Positions 1-8,167 are shown, counted from the stretch's first letter. The stretch is 35,516 bases of DNA from Clostridia bacterium (GCA_017463125.1 JAFTPV010000010.1:1-35516); one strand, 5' to 3'. Numbers and translations are program-made. The notes: generated from the letters alone by a model not told the origin.

Positions 1-56
1 AGGGCGACCTTCTTAGAATAGACACCAGAACCGGCGAGTATCTTGAAAGAGCTTAA
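1..56 (+). CDS. efp: Elongation factor P, C-terminal end (5' part outside window)
   Basis: Only the last 17 codons are present, reading in the frame that starts at base 3 and ending at TAA 54-56. They encode GDLLRIDTRTGEYLERA, which matches the conserved end of bacterial EF-P (IRVDTRTGEYxxRA) in domain III. EF-P binds between the P and E sites of the ribosome and relieves stalling at proline runs. A hairpin terminator follows at once. The identification rests on a short but very characteristic tail. Confidence 0.85.
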   Translation, partial: GDLLRIDTRTGEYLERA

Positions 57-69
57 TCGGTAAATTTTC

Positions 70-102
70 AAAATGCTCTCCGTCTGTTTCGGGGAGCATT
101 TT
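70..102 (+). terminator. Rho-independent terminator after efp
   Basis: A 12-bp stem, AAAATGCTCTCC against GGGGAGCATTTT with one G-T pair, ends in TTTT. It lies 14 bases after the efp stop codon. Confidence 0.8.
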
Positions 103-130
103 CTACAATAATTATTAAGGAGAAATAAAA

Positions 131-586
131 ATGGGAATTACAGAAAATGCAGCATACATCAAGGGCCTTTTTGAAGGCTATGAGATCGATAAGACCACGA
201 AGGAAGGGAAGATCATCGGCGAGATACTCACTCTCCTTTGCGACATGGCTGATAAGATTGCGGCTCTAGAGGCTGACAACAAGGAGCTTCACGAGTACGT
301 AGAGGAGCTTGATCAGGATCTTGGCGCTGTTGAGGAAGAGCTTTACTTTGACGACGAGGACTACGAGGATTACGACGACCTTAACGATGACGAGGATTAC
401 GACGGCGAGGAGTGCGAGTACTTTGAGCTTGAGTGCCCCTCCTGCGGTGAGATCATCTGCTTTGACGACTCTCTTTCTACCGATGAGATAACCTGTCCCG
501 CTTGCGGCGAGAAGATCACCGACATTGAAATTTGCGACGGTGACTGCGACGCGTGCGACGACGATGAGTGCAAGAGCGCACAATAA
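131..586 (+). CDS. CD1247-type protein: coiled-coil N-terminus, acidic linker, C-terminal zinc ribbon
   Basis: This 151-residue protein has three parts. Residues 1-70 resemble the CD1247 N-terminal domain of Clostridia (start pattern AAYIKGLFEGYEID, then a heptad-rich helix ending in EYVEELDQDL). Residues about 73-98 are almost entirely Asp, Glu and Tyr. The C-terminal part carries CPSCGE and CPACGE, two CxxC knuckles that should bind one zinc, followed by a Cys/Asp-rich tail (CDGDCDACDDDEC). AAGGAG lies just upstream of the ATG. The neighbouring efp is a common partner of this family in Clostridia, as far as I recall. Its molecular function is unknown to me. A terminator follows, so it is probably transcribed alone or by read-through from efp. 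Confidence 0.75.
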   Translation: MGITENAAYIKGLFEGYEIDKTTKEGKIIGEILTLLCDMADKIAALEADNKELHEYVEELDQDLGAVEEELYFDDEDYEDYDDLNDDEDYDGEECEYFELECPSCGEIICFDDSLSTDEITCPACGEKITDIEICDGDCDACDDDECKSAQ

Positions 587-602
587 TTTTTGCTTTACTG
601 AT

Positions 603-659
603 AAATCTCAAGGCTTTCGGCAATTTTCTAATAGATTTTCTGACAGCCTTGAGATTTTT
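603..659 (+). terminator. Rho-independent terminator after the CD1247-type gene
   Basis: A perfect 13-bp stem, AAATCTCAAGGCT (603-615) and AGCCTTGAGATTT (645-657), encloses a long loop and ends in a T run. Confidence 0.8.
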
Positions 660-700
660 CTATATTTTTAATTTTTACGTTGACATTTAGGAGACACATA

Positions 701-3283
701 ATGAAATCAAAATTTGGTTTTTTAATTTATATCGCCTCTTTTGTGCTTTCCGCTTTGCTCCTTTCTTCATGTGACAGCCTGCTATCCGCAGAAGAATGTA
801 CACACGAAGATAACGACGGCGATCTCTCTTGCGACCTTTGTGGTGAGGCCGTTGAACAAACAGTCAACACTCCAGAGGAGCATGTTCACACACCTCTTGA
901 TCCTGTTAGCGAAAATTTGACTCCCGCAACATGTGCCGCTGACGGTAAATACGATGAGGTAGTATATTGCTCGGGCTGTTCTCTCGAAATATCAAGAACC
1001 GAAAAAGAAGTTTCCAAATTAGAGCATACACCCGGTGAGGCAGTGGAAGAAAATTACCAAGCAGCAACATGTACCGCAGATGGCTCGTACGACGAGGTCG
1101 TGTATTGTACCGCTTGCCCCGCTGAAATATCAAGGACAACAGTAACAGTTTCCAAATTAGAGCATACACCCGGTGAGGCAGTGGAAGAAAATTCCAAAGT
1201 AGCAACATGTACCGCAGATGGCTCGTACGACGAGGTCGTGTACTGTACCGCTTGCCCTGCTGAAATATCAAGGACAACAGTAACAGTTTCCAAATTAGAG
1301 CATACGCCCGGTGAGGCAGTTGAAGAAAATCCCGTTGCGGCAACCTGTACTGTCGACGGATCATACGATTCTGTTGTTTATTGTAAGGATTGTCCAAAAG
1401 TGCTTTCAACAGAGCACGTAGTTGTTGGTGCGGTCGGTCATACACCGGGTATCGAAATGGATATAAACATAATACCTTCTACTTGTACAGAAAACGGCAG
1501 TTTTGATCATGTTGTATATTGCTTAAATTGTACGTTTCCTATTTCCACAACTCATCACCAGAGCGTGCTTGCTCCGCATGAAGAAGATACACCGGTATCT
1601 GAAAAAATCGTAGACGCAACCTGTACTACTGAGGGTTCTTACGAAGAGGTGATTTATTGTACCGAATGTCCTTACGAATTTTCAAGAACCGAAAAGACGA
1701 TAGATAAGCTTCCTCACAGCTTTGTTAATGACATCTGCGAGATTTGCTATGAGCCAAGAGTGAGTGATGGGCTTAAAATGACACTTAGCAGCAACGGTAC
1801 ATACTACATAGTAAAGGGCAGGGGCGACTGCGAAGACACGGAAATTATTATTCCCTCAACTTACGAGGGACTGCCCGTTAAGTCGATTTACGCAAAGGCT
1901 TTTGAAAATGACACAAAAATTAAAAGCCTTGTTATCTCCGAGGGAATTGAAAAGATAAACAACAGAGCGTTCTATGGTTGCACAGGTCTTGAATACCTAT
2001 TGATTCCCTCTACTGTTACACAGCTTGGTAACGAGGCCTTTGCTGAATGCGAAGCAATTAACACGGTCGACTACCTTGGAAGCGGTACAATCGGAGCAAA
2101 TGCATTTAGCGGTTGTACATCTCTTGTTGAAATTGTTATACCGGAGGGCGTTACCGAAGTTGGTAGCGAGGTCTTTGAATATTGCTTTGCTCTTAAATCG
2201 GCTATATTTGAGGGAAGCGACACCTCTATTGGTGAGTATGCCTTTTCTCACTGTTCTTCTTTAACTGATATTAAGCTTCCACCGGAATTACCTACTATTC
2301 CCGAGGGGTGTTTCTCTAGCTGTTACGCTCTTCAGAAGATTGATATCCCAACAAAATGGATGTGGAAATTCCACGCAGGTGCTTTCAGAGATTGCTCAAA
2401 TCTTGTTTCCATAACCGTTCCCGAGGGGGTTGACTCGATTGGTACAAATGCGTTCTACGGCTGTACAAAGCTTGTTGAGGTAATTAATCATAGCAATCTT
2501 GAATTCTTCGTTGGCTCTGATAGCGACGGCGGAATTGCAGAAAATGCTATCGAGGTTCATTCCGGTGAGAGTAAAATTGTAACGGTAGATGAATTTACGT
2601 TCTTTGTAGGAAATGATGCGAATTATCTCGTTTCTTATAACGGTAATGACACGGTATTAGTTCTTCCCGAAAGCTTTATGGGCGAGGATTACGTTATATC
2701 AAAGAAGGTCTTTTCTTATACAACGATTACCGAGGTTCTTATTCCTGCATCTGTTACTGCAATAAACGATGAGGCCTTTTACGGATGCTACAACCTGGAG
2801 AGGGTATCCTTTGAAGATGGTTCAAGGCTTGCATTTATAGGCGAATCGGCATTCTACTATTGCCGTAAGCTTTATGACATTACCATTCCCGAGGGTGTAA
2901 CTGTTATTTCAGCCAACGCTTTTCACGAATGTTATTCTATAAGCTCTATAGTGCTTCCGTCAACTCTTAAGGAAATCGGCAAGAGGGCATTTATTTACTG
3001 TTCCAAACTCAATACTATTATATTTGCTCCCCAGAGCAAGCTTAAAACTGTTGGTGAGTCTGCGTTTGAGTATGCGTATGTTTGCGACGTATACTACGGC
3101 GGAACGGTTGAGGGCTGGGCCGATATTGATATAAGCACAGAGGGCTCGGCAGAATCTCCCGAAACTAAAAACAACAAGCTGATTAATGCTGACAGGTATT
3201 ACTATGCGGCAAGCAAGCCTGAGGATACAGAATATACATATTGGCATTATGATAATGACGGCAATATAGCCGTTTGGGAATAA
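701..3283 (+). CDS. BspA-like leucine-rich-repeat surface lipoprotein with six Cys repeats
   Basis: The 860-residue protein starts at ATG 701, which has AGGAGA six bases upstream; the TTG at 680 is in frame but has no ribosome site. Residues 1-24 are a lipoprotein signal peptide ending in lipobox LSSC, with Cys24 as the likely lipidated residue. Residues about 70-350 hold six repeats of some 43-48 residues with the pattern HTPG...ATCTADGSYDEVVYCTACP. Each repeat has one Cys and then a CxxC pair, a likely metal or disulphide module. Residues about 360-830 are BspA-type (LRR_5) repeats of the form AFYGCTGLEYLLIPSTVTQLG. Such proteins are usually displayed on the cell surface of gut bacteria and are linked to adhesion. 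It stands alone between two terminators. The ligand is unknown. Confidence 0.85.
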   Translation: MKSKFGFLIYIASFVLSALLLSSCDSLLSAEECTHEDNDGDLSCDLCGEAVEQTVNTPEEHVHTPLDPVSENLTPATCAADGKYDEVVYCSGCSLEISRTEKEVSKLEHTPGEAVEENYQAATCTADGSYDEVVYCTACPAEISRTTVTVSKLEHTPGEAVEENSKVATCTADGSYDEVVYCTACPAEISRTTVTVSKLEHTPGEAVEENPVAATCTVDGSYDSVVYCKDCPKVLSTEHVVVGAVGHTPGIEMDINIIPSTCTENGSFDHVVYCLNCTFPISTTHHQSVLAPHEEDTPVSEKIVDATCTTEGSYEEVIYCTECPYEFSRTEKTIDKLPHSFVNDICEICYEPRVSDGLKMTLSSNGTYYIVKGRGDCEDTEIIIPSTYEGLPVKSIYAKAFENDTKIKSLVISEGIEKINNRAFYGCTGLEYLLIPSTVTQLGNEAFAECEAINTVDYLGSGTIGANAFSGCTSLVEIVIPEGVTEVGSEVFEYCFALKSAIFEGSDTSIGEYAFSHCSSLTDIKLPPELPTIPEGCFSSCYALQKIDIPTKWMWKFHAGAFRDCSNLVSITVPEGVDSIGTNAFYGCTKLVEVINHSNLEFFVGSDSDGGIAENAIEVHSGESKIVTVDEFTFFVGNDANYLVSYNGNDTVLVLPESFMGEDYVISKKVFSYTTITEVLIPASVTAINDEAFYGCYNLERVSFEDGSRLAFIGESAFYYCRKLYDITIPEGVTVISANAFHECYSISSIVLPSTLKEIGKRAFIYCSKLNTIIFAPQSKLKTVGESAFEYAYVCDVYYGGTVEGWADIDISTEGSAESPETKNNKLINADRYYYAASKPEDTEYTYWHYDNDGNIAVWE
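1013..1331 (+). repeat. 138-bp tandem repeat inside the lipoprotein gene
   Basis: Copies begin at 1013, 1151 and 1289, a constant 138-base (46-codon) period. The first two are almost identical in DNA, differing mainly at the AATTACCAAGC / AATTCCAAAGT segment. The third follows the same sequence for about 43 bases and then diverges. Near identity at synonymous sites points to recent duplication or gene conversion. Confidence 0.9.
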
Positions 3284-3290
3284 CCGTCTT

Positions 3291-3324
3291 TTGCGCCGGG
3301 AGCTTTTCCGGCGCAAATAATTTT
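3291..3324 (+). terminator. Rho-independent terminator after the LRR lipoprotein gene
   Basis: A perfect 9-bp GC-rich stem, TTGCGCCGG (3291-3299) and CCGGCGCAA (3308-3316), is followed by ATAATTTT. It starts eight bases after the stop codon. Confidence 0.8.
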
Positions 3325-3366
3325 AGTATATATGTTACAGTTTTTGAAATATTTTTTTAGAAACTA

Positions 3367-3395
3367 TTGACAAAAGTAATTTTTGGTGTTATAAT
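3367..3395 (+). promoter_or_regulatory. Consensus sigma-A promoter of rplU-prp-rpmA
   Basis: TTGACA (3367-3372) and TATAAT (3390-3395) are both perfect and are separated by 17 bases. Transcription should begin near 3402, leaving a leader of about 80 bases. Confidence 0.92.
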
Positions 3396-3401
3396 ATATC
3401 G

Positions 3402-3484
3402 ACGCTTATTGATAGGCTAGAAAAGTATGGGCGTTCGTCCGTCGCCTATGATAGCGATTTTACACGAAAGTGAGGTGCTTTTTC
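3402..3484 (+). ncRNA. Probable structured 5' leader of rplU (L21-leader type)
   Basis: The stretch between the promoter and the rplU start can fold: ATAGGC (3412-3417) pairs with GCCTAT (3444-3449), and an alternative pairing is GGCG (3430-3433) with CGCC (3443-3446). L21 operons of low-GC Gram-positives often carry an autoregulatory leader (Rfam L21_leader). Whether this one belongs to that family is inferred from position and foldability only. Confidence 0.45.
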
Positions 3485-3793
3485 ATGTTCGCTATTTTCG
3501 TAACAGGTGGAAAGCAGTACAAGGTTGCCGAGGGTGACGTTATCTTCGTAGAGAAGCTTGGCGTTGCTGAGGGCGAGAAGGTTACGTTTGACAAGGTTCT
3601 CTGTGTTAACGGCGAGACTTTGTCTGTTGGTACTCCCTATGTAGAAGGCGCAACTGTAGTTGCAAACGTTGTTAAGAACGGCAAGTCCAAGAAGATCGAC
3701 GTTATCAAGTATAAGTCCAAGAAGAACGAAAAGAAGAAGATCGGTCATCGCCAGGACTATACCAAGATTCAGATCGAAAAGATCGAGGGCTAA
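3485..3793 (+). CDS. rplU: 50S ribosomal protein L21
   Basis: This is a 102-residue protein starting [14 protein letters not shown], the signature L21 start, followed by conserved GDVIFVEKL and the C-terminal [23 protein letters not shown]21 binds 23S rRNA in the large subunit. ATG 3485 is chosen because GAGGTG lies eight bases upstream and the protein then begins like the family; an in-frame ATG at 3470 would add five residues that are not family-like. It is the first gene of the L21-Prp-L27 operon and follows a perfect sigma-A promoter. Confidence 0.97.
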   Translation: MFAIFVTGGKQYKVAEGDVIFVEKLGVAEGEKVTFDKVLCVNGETLSVGTPYVEGATVVANVVKNGKSKKIDVIKYKSKKNEKKKIGHRQDYTKIQIEKIEG

Positions 3794-3801
3794 TCTGAAA
3801 A

Positions 3802-4158
3802 ATGACAACAATCACATTCTATAAGACTGACGGCTATTATTACGGTTTTGAGGAGCAGGGACATACTGGCTTTGCTGAATCCGGCGAGGATATTCTATGC
3901 TCGGCGCTCTCCGCTATGACGATGTTGCTTATCAACACTATCGAGATTTCTTATGCCTCGACGGTTGATTACACCATTGACGAAAAAACCACAGATATTC
4001 GCCTGATAGCGAAATCCGCTCTCCCAAAATACGAGAGTGATGTAAAGAAGCAATACGCTGTATCCGGTCTTATACAGGCTTATTTCTATCAGCTAATGGA
4101 TCTTGTTGAGGAATATTACGATTACCTTGACGTTAAAGAGATCGAGCGAGAGATTTAA
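3802..4158 (+). CDS. prp: Ribosomal-processing cysteine protease Prp
   Basis: This 118-residue protein (YsxB family) lies between the L21 and L27 genes, its conserved place in Firmicutes. The catalytic pair is visible: His21 in EQGHTGFAE and Cys33 in GEDILCSALS. Prp removes the N-terminal leader of L27 so that the mature protein can reach the peptidyl-transferase centre. Its substrate here has the matching cleavage sequence (see rpmA). The gene starts eight bases after the rplU stop, so translation of the two is probably coupled. Confidence 0.93.
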   Translation: MTTITFYKTDGYYYGFEEQGHTGFAESGEDILCSALSAMTMLLINTIEISYASTVDYTIDEKTTDIRLIAKSALPKYESDVKKQYAVSGLIQAYFYQLMDLVEEYYDYLDVKEIEREI

Positions 4159-4191
4159 GCAACTACTAATAATTATGGAGGTACACGAAAA

Positions 4192-4470
4192 ATGTTAAAG
4201 CTTAGTTTACAGTTCTTCGCTCACAAGAAGGGCGTTGGTTCTACCAAGAACGGTCGTGATTCCGAGTCCAAGCGTCTTGGCGTTAAGAAGGCTGATGGTC
4301 AGTCTGTTATCGCCGGCAACATTATAGTAAGACAGCGCGGTACTAAGATTCATCCCGGTACGAATGTAGGTATCGGCTCTGACGATACTCTCTTTGCTCT
4401 TGTTGACGGTACTGTTAAATTCGAACATATCACCGGTGGCAAGAAGCAGGTTAGCGTTTACGCTGACTAA
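4192..4470 (+). CDS. rpmA: 50S ribosomal protein L27 with Prp-cleaved leader
   Basis: The 92-residue protein begins MLKLSLQFF and then [21 protein letters not shown], the normal mature L27 start. The nine-residue leader matches the Prp cleavage motif of Firmicutes, with the cut expected after Phe9. L27 reaches into the peptidyl-transferase centre through its N-terminus, which is why the leader must be removed. GGAGGT lies nine bases before the ATG. A strong terminator closes the operon. Confidence 0.97.
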   Translation: MLKLSLQFFAHKKGVGSTKNGRDSESKRLGVKKADGQSVIAGNIIVRQRGTKIHPGTNVGIGSDDTLFALVDGTVKFEHITGGKKQVSVYAD

Positions 4471-4478
4471 TAATAGCA

Positions 4479-4507
4479 AAAAAGAGTAGGTTCGTCTACT
4501 CTTTTTG
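4479..4507 (+). terminator. Rho-independent terminator of rplU-prp-rpmA
   Basis: A perfect 11-bp stem, AAAAAGAGTAG and CTACTCTTTTT, encloses the loop GTTCGT and is followed by GTTTT. Confidence 0.9.
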
Positions 4508-4544
4508 TTTTAATATGCACTTTTAATATAATAAGGAGAAAAAA

Positions 4545-5564
4545 ATGGCAATCCTCGTAACAGGCGGAACCGGTTATATCGGCTCGCACACTACCGTTGA
4601 ACTTCTTTCTAAAGGAGAAGAGGTAATTATCGTTGACAATCTTTCAAACAGTAAGCTCTGTGTTCTTGACAGAATCGAGAAGATCACAGGTAAGCGCCCC
4701 ACCTTTATCAAGTGCGACCTTCTTGATATGGAAACGCTTGATAAGGTATTTGCAGATCATCCTGCTATCGACTCGGTTATCCACTTTGCCGGTCTTAAGG
4801 CTGTAGGTGAGTCCTGCTCTCTCCCTCTTCTTTATTATCACAATAATCTGACGGGAACCTTTAATCTGCTCGAATGTATGCTGAAATACAAGGTTAATAG
4901 AATAGTTTTCAGCTCTTCCGCAACCGTTTACGGTCTGCCGAAATCCGTTCCGATTAGAGAGGATTTCCCCCTTTCGACGACTAACCCCTACGGTGAAACA
5001 AAGCTTATGATCGAGCGTATTCTCAAGGATACGGCTGCCGCTAATCCCGATCTTTCGGTTTGCGTTCTTCGTTATTTCAATCCTATCGGCGCTCACGAGT
5101 CCGGCCTTATCGGCGAGGATCCCAGAGGTATTCCCAATAACCTGCTTCCTTATATTGCCAAGGTTGCAGCAGGTAAGCTCGAGTGCCTTTCCGTTTTCGG
5201 CGACGATTATGATACAAAAGACGGCACCGGCGTGCGCGATTATATCCACGTCGTTGACCTCTCTCTCGCTCATCTCAAGGCTCTTGAATATACCGAGAAA
5301 TATCAGGGAATTGATTACATAAACGTCGGTACGGGTAACGGATATTCCGTACTCGAGATGGTTAAGGCGTTTGGTGATGTTTGGGGCTCTCCCGTGAATT
5401 ATAAGATCGCACCCCGCCGTCCCGGTGACATTGCCGAGTGCTATGCAGATCCTACTAAGGCGTATAATACTCTCGGTTGGCGCGCAGAGCGCGACCTTAA
5501 GAAAATGTGCGAGGACTCTGCAAGATGGCAAAAGCAGAATCCCGACGGTTATCCGGACGATTAA
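4545..5564 (+). CDS. galE: UDP-glucose 4-epimerase
   Basis: The 339-residue protein is a short-chain dehydrogenase-type epimerase that interconverts UDP-glucose and UDP-galactose using bound NAD. The NAD site GGTGYIGSH starts at residue 7. The catalytic residues are Ser124 (SSSATVYG), Tyr149 and Lys153 (PYGETK). The substrate-binding segments [12 protein letters not shown] and [10 protein letters not shown] are present, and the length is normal for GalE. AAGGAG lies before ATG 4545. It has a terminator on each side and therefore looks monocistronic. It may supply sugar nucleotides for cell-surface glycans. Confidence 0.95.
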   Translation: MAILVTGGTGYIGSHTTVELLSKGEEVIIVDNLSNSKLCVLDRIEKITGKRPTFIKCDLLDMETLDKVFADHPAIDSVIHFAGLKAVGESCSLPLLYYHNNLTGTFNLLECMLKYKVNRIVFSSSATVYGLPKSVPIREDFPLSTTNPYGETKLMIERILKDTAAANPDLSVCVLRYFNPIGAHESGLIGEDPRGIPNNLLPYIAKVAAGKLECLSVFGDDYDTKDGTGVRDYIHVVDLSLAHLKALEYTEKYQGIDYINVGTGNGYSVLEMVKAFGDVWGSPVNYKIAPRRPGDIAECYADPTKAYNTLGWRAERDLKKMCEDSARWQKQNPDGYPDD

Positions 5565-5576
5565 AATCAAAAGAAA

Positions 5577-5607
5577 AAAAGAGGCAGACTACGCTTTGCC
5601 TCTTTTA
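5577..5607 (+). terminator. Rho-independent terminator after galE
   Basis: A perfect 10-bp stem, AAAAGAGGCA (5577-5586) and TGCCTCTTTT (5597-5606). It sits in the 62 bases between galE and the HAD gene, so the latter may depend on partial read-through or on a promoter inside galE. Confidence 0.85.
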
Positions 5608-5626
5608 ATTTAGAAAGGAAAAAATC

Positions 5627-6418
5627 ATGTCACTTTCTGAAAAAAAGCTGTTTCTTTTAGATATGGACGGCACTATATATCTTGACTCGGAGCTATTCGA
5701 CGGCACGATGGATTTTCTCCGCGAGGTGAAGGCAAGGGGCGGACGTTATCTCTTCTTAACTAACAATTCCTCGAAGAGCGCGTCAGCTTATGTCGATAAG
5801 CTTTCGCGTATCGGAATTGAGAGTTGTGAGAATGATTTTCTCACCTCTACGTACGCTACAATTCTTTATATTAAGGATAAATATCCGGGCAGAAGGTTTT
5901 ACGCGCTTGGTACAGAGTCTTTTGTTAATGAGCTTTTGAAAGCCGGGGTTGACGTTACGACAGAGCTGTCTGACGATGTTTTTGGCATCGTTATGGGTAA
6001 CGATAACGAGCTGACCTTTAAGAAGCTGGAGGACGCCTGCAAGCTCCTGCTCCGTGATATTGTCTATATTGCAACAAATCCCGACTGGGTCTGTCCCACC
6101 GCCTTTGGTTACGTTCCGGACTGCGGCTCTGTGGCAGAGATGCTTTGGCGCGCGACGGGCAAGCGTCCGACCTTCATCGGTAAGCCTGAGCCCGAGATGA
6201 TATATCTCGCGCTTGAAAAATTCGGTTATAAAAAATCCGAGGCTATAATGATAGGTGACAGGCTATACACCGACATTGCTTCCGGTTACAACGCAGGTAT
6301 TGATACTATATTCGTGCTTTCGGGTGAGGGAACTCTCGATGACCTGAAAAGCAGCGAGGTAAAGCCTACCTACGTTATGCAGAATATAAGAGAAGTATAT
6401 AACAAAATTAAGGATTAA
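5627..6418 (+). CDS. HAD-superfamily IIA phosphatase (NagD/YutF-like)
   Basis: This 263-residue protein has all four HAD motifs: nucleophile motif DMDGT at residues 12-16 (Asp12 forms the phospho-enzyme, Asp14 is the acid/base), TNNSS as motif II, the Lys in GKPEPEMI as motif III, and GDRLYTDI as motif IV. The layout with a long C2A-type cap between motifs II and III is that of the NagD / p-nitrophenylphosphatase subfamily. Substrates of this group are small phosphorylated metabolites; the exact one cannot be read from the sequence. The next gene starts four bases after its stop, so the two are co-transcribed and probably coupled. Confidence 0.88.
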   Translation: MSLSEKKLFLLDMDGTIYLDSELFDGTMDFLREVKARGGRYLFLTNNSSKSASAYVDKLSRIGIESCENDFLTSTYATILYIKDKYPGRRFYALGTESFVNELLKAGVDVTTELSDDVFGIVMGNDNELTFKKLEDACKLLLRDIVYIATNPDWVCPTAFGYVPDCGSVAEMLWRATGKRPTFIGKPEPEMIYLALEKFGYKKSEAIMIGDRLYTDIASGYNAGIDTIFVLSGEGTLDDLKSSEVKPTYVMQNIREVYNKIKD

Positions 6419-6421
6419 AAA

Positions 6422-8026
6422 ATGATAACAGTAAATAATCTCTCATTTCAGTTTGGCGGTCAGCTGCTTTTTAAGGACGTTGACCTGAAATTCACGCCGG
6501 GTAACTGCTACGGCATAATAGGAGCAAACGGCGCGGGTAAGTCAACCTTCCTTCGTATCCTCTGCGGCGAGCTTGAGCCGACGAAGGGCGAGGTGTTTAT
6601 CCCGGATACCGTCAGAATGTCGGTTCTTAAGCAGGACCACTTTGCTTATGAAGAATACAGCGTCCTTGATACCGTTATAATGGGTAACAAGCGTCTTTAT
6701 GATATTATGAAGGAAAAGGACGCCATATATGCAAAGGAGGACTTTACTGATGAGGACGGCATTAGAGCCTCGGAGCTCGAGGGCGAGTTTGCCGAGCTTA
6801 ACGGCTGGGAGGCGGAGTCCGACGTTTCAAAGTTGATACAAGGCCTTGGTCTTACTGACGATTATCTATACTTGCAGATGTCAGATCTAAAGGAGTCCGA
6901 GAAGGTAAAGGTACTACTAGCACAGGCGCTTTTCGGAAACCCGGATATAATTCTGCTTGACGAGCCTACAAACGGTCTTGATATTGACGCGGTTATGTGG
7001 CTTGAGGGCTTTCTTTCCGACTACTTCGGAACAGTTCTCGTTGTTTCCCACGACCGTCATTTTCTCAACGACGTTTGCACAAATATCGTCGATATCGACT
7101 ACTCGGGAATAAAAATGTACGTTGGTAACTATGAGTTTTGGTATGAGTCAAGCCAGCTTATCCAGCGTATGATAAAGATGCAGAACAAAAAGAATGAAGA
7201 AAAGATTGCCGAGCTTCAGAGCTTTATCTCTCGCTTCTCTGCGAATAAATCCAAGTCACGTCAGGCAACCTCGAGAAGAAAGCTACTTGACAAGCTAACG
7301 GTTGAGGAGCTTCCCGCATCGTCGAGAAGATATCCCTTCATCGGCTTTGATATGGACAGAGAGCCTGGTAAGGAAATACTTCACGTTGAGGGGCTTACAA
7401 AAACTCTTAACGGCCAAACGCTCTTCAAGGATCTTACCTTCCACGTCTTTAAGGAGGATAAAATAGCGATTCTCGGAAACGAGCTTGCGACAACCGCTCT
7501 TTACAATATCTTAAACGAGAAGGACACCGCTGACTCGGGCGAGTTCAAGTTCGGTGTTTCGATAACCACCTCGTATTTTCCCCACGATAATACCGAATAT
7601 TTTGAAGGACACGATGAATCCATTCTTGATTGGATGCGTCAGTATTCAAAGGACCAGACCGAAACCTATCTTCGCGGATTTCTCGGTAAGATGCTCTTCT
7701 CAAACGAGGCGGTATTCAAGCCTGTAAACGTCCTCTCTGGCGGCGAAAAGGTAAGATGTATGTTCTCGAGAATGATGATGTTCGGCTCGAATATGCTGAT
7801 TATAGACCAGCCGACAGATCACCTTGACCTTGAGTCCATAACCGCTGTCAATAACGGTATGCAGAGCTTTAAGGGCAACATCCTCTTCTCGTCCCACGAC
7901 TACGAGATACTTAACACCGTTGCAAACAGGATAATCGAAATATTACCTGATGGCAGTTTTATTGACAGACCCGGAACGTACGAGGAATATCTCGAATATA
8001 AAAAAGCACATGCAATTAATAGCTAA
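6422..8026 (+). CDS. ABC-F family ATPase (YkpA/YbiT type) with degenerate second ATP site
   Basis: The 534-residue soluble protein has two ABC domains joined by a charged linker (about 245-305) and no membrane segments, which is the ABC-F pattern of ribosome-associated ATPases. Domain 1 has an intact Walker A (GANGAGKST, 34-42), Walker B DEPTNG (180-185) and switch His210, but its signature reads LKESE (156-160) in place of LSGGQ. Domain 2 has an intact signature LSGGE (438-442) and His492, but its Walker A region reads GNELATT (352-358, no Lys) and its Walker B is DQPTDH with Gln463 in place of the catalytic Glu. ATP site I is therefore complete and site II is not. The degenerate second Walker A is shared with YkpA, as I remember that family. 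Such proteins are thought to act at the ribosomal E site; resistance activity is not indicated. Confidence 0.9.
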   Translation: MITVNNLSFQFGGQLLFKDVDLKFTPGNCYGIIGANGAGKSTFLRILCGELEPTKGEVFIPDTVRMSVLKQDHFAYEEYSVLDTVIMGNKRLYDIMKEKDAIYAKEDFTDEDGIRASELEGEFAELNGWEAESDVSKLIQGLGLTDDYLYLQMSDLKESEKVKVLLAQALFGNPDIILLDEPTNGLDIDAVMWLEGFLSDYFGTVLVVSHDRHFLNDVCTNIVDIDYSGIKMYVGNYEFWYESSQLIQRMIKMQNKKNEEKIAELQSFISRFSANKSKSRQATSRRKLLDKLTVEELPASSRRYPFIGFDMDREPGKEILHVEGLTKTLNGQTLFKDLTFHVFKEDKIAILGNELATTALYNILNEKDTADSGEFKFGVSITTSYFPHDNTEYFEGHDESILDWMRQYSKDQTETYLRGFLGKMLFSNEAVFKPVNVLSGGEKVRCMFSRMMMFGSNMLIIDQPTDHLDLESITAVNNGMQSFKGNILFSSHDYEILNTVANRIIEILPDGSFIDRPGTYEEYLEYKKAHAINS

Positions 8027-8043
8027 AACAACTTAAAAATGAG

Positions 8044-8082
8044 CCTCTTTTTCGTAAATTTTGCGGAAAAGAGGATTTTTTT
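8044..8082 (+). terminator. Rho-independent terminator after the ABC-F gene
   Basis: The stem CCTCTTTTTC (8044-8053) and GGAAAAGAGG (8065-8074), with one G-T pair, is followed by ATTTTTTT. Confidence 0.85.
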
Positions 8083-8167
8083 GTACATATTGTACACTTT
8101 TTGTTATCATTGACAGAAAAATTTGGAACCCAAGTGTACTTACAGACGCTGAAATTCGATGTACAAT
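8082..8167 (+). promoter_or_regulatory. TGTACA-rich control region upstream of the replisome-organiser-like gene
   Basis: TGTACA occurs at 8082, 8091 and 8160, and TGTACT at 8135. The first two form TGTACATATTGTACA, a tight pair of palindromes. The 8160 copy overlaps a possible -10 box TACAAT (8162-8167), which has CTTACA 17 bases upstream as a weak -35. A repressor binding TGTACA repeats would be well placed here. The promoter call is weak; the motif repetition is directly visible. Confidence 0.45.

Noticed and set aside
1013-1331. CRISPR-like array
   Set aside because: The 138-base period, the absence of spacers and the continuous open frame show a protein repeat.
906-1445. Long minus-strand open frame of 179 codons inside the lipoprotein gene
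   Set aside because: It is antisense to the repeat-coding part, has no ribosome site, and its repetitive Arg/Leu-rich product simply mirrors the plus-strand repeats.
4527-4532. TATAAT as a -10 box for galE
   Set aside because: It lies 12 bases before the start codon and abuts the ribosome site, leaving no room for a normal leader, and no convincing -35 is present.
4644-5570. 308-codon minus-strand open frame opposite galE
   Set aside because: galE is unmistakable on the plus strand; the antisense product resembles no family and arises from codon bias.
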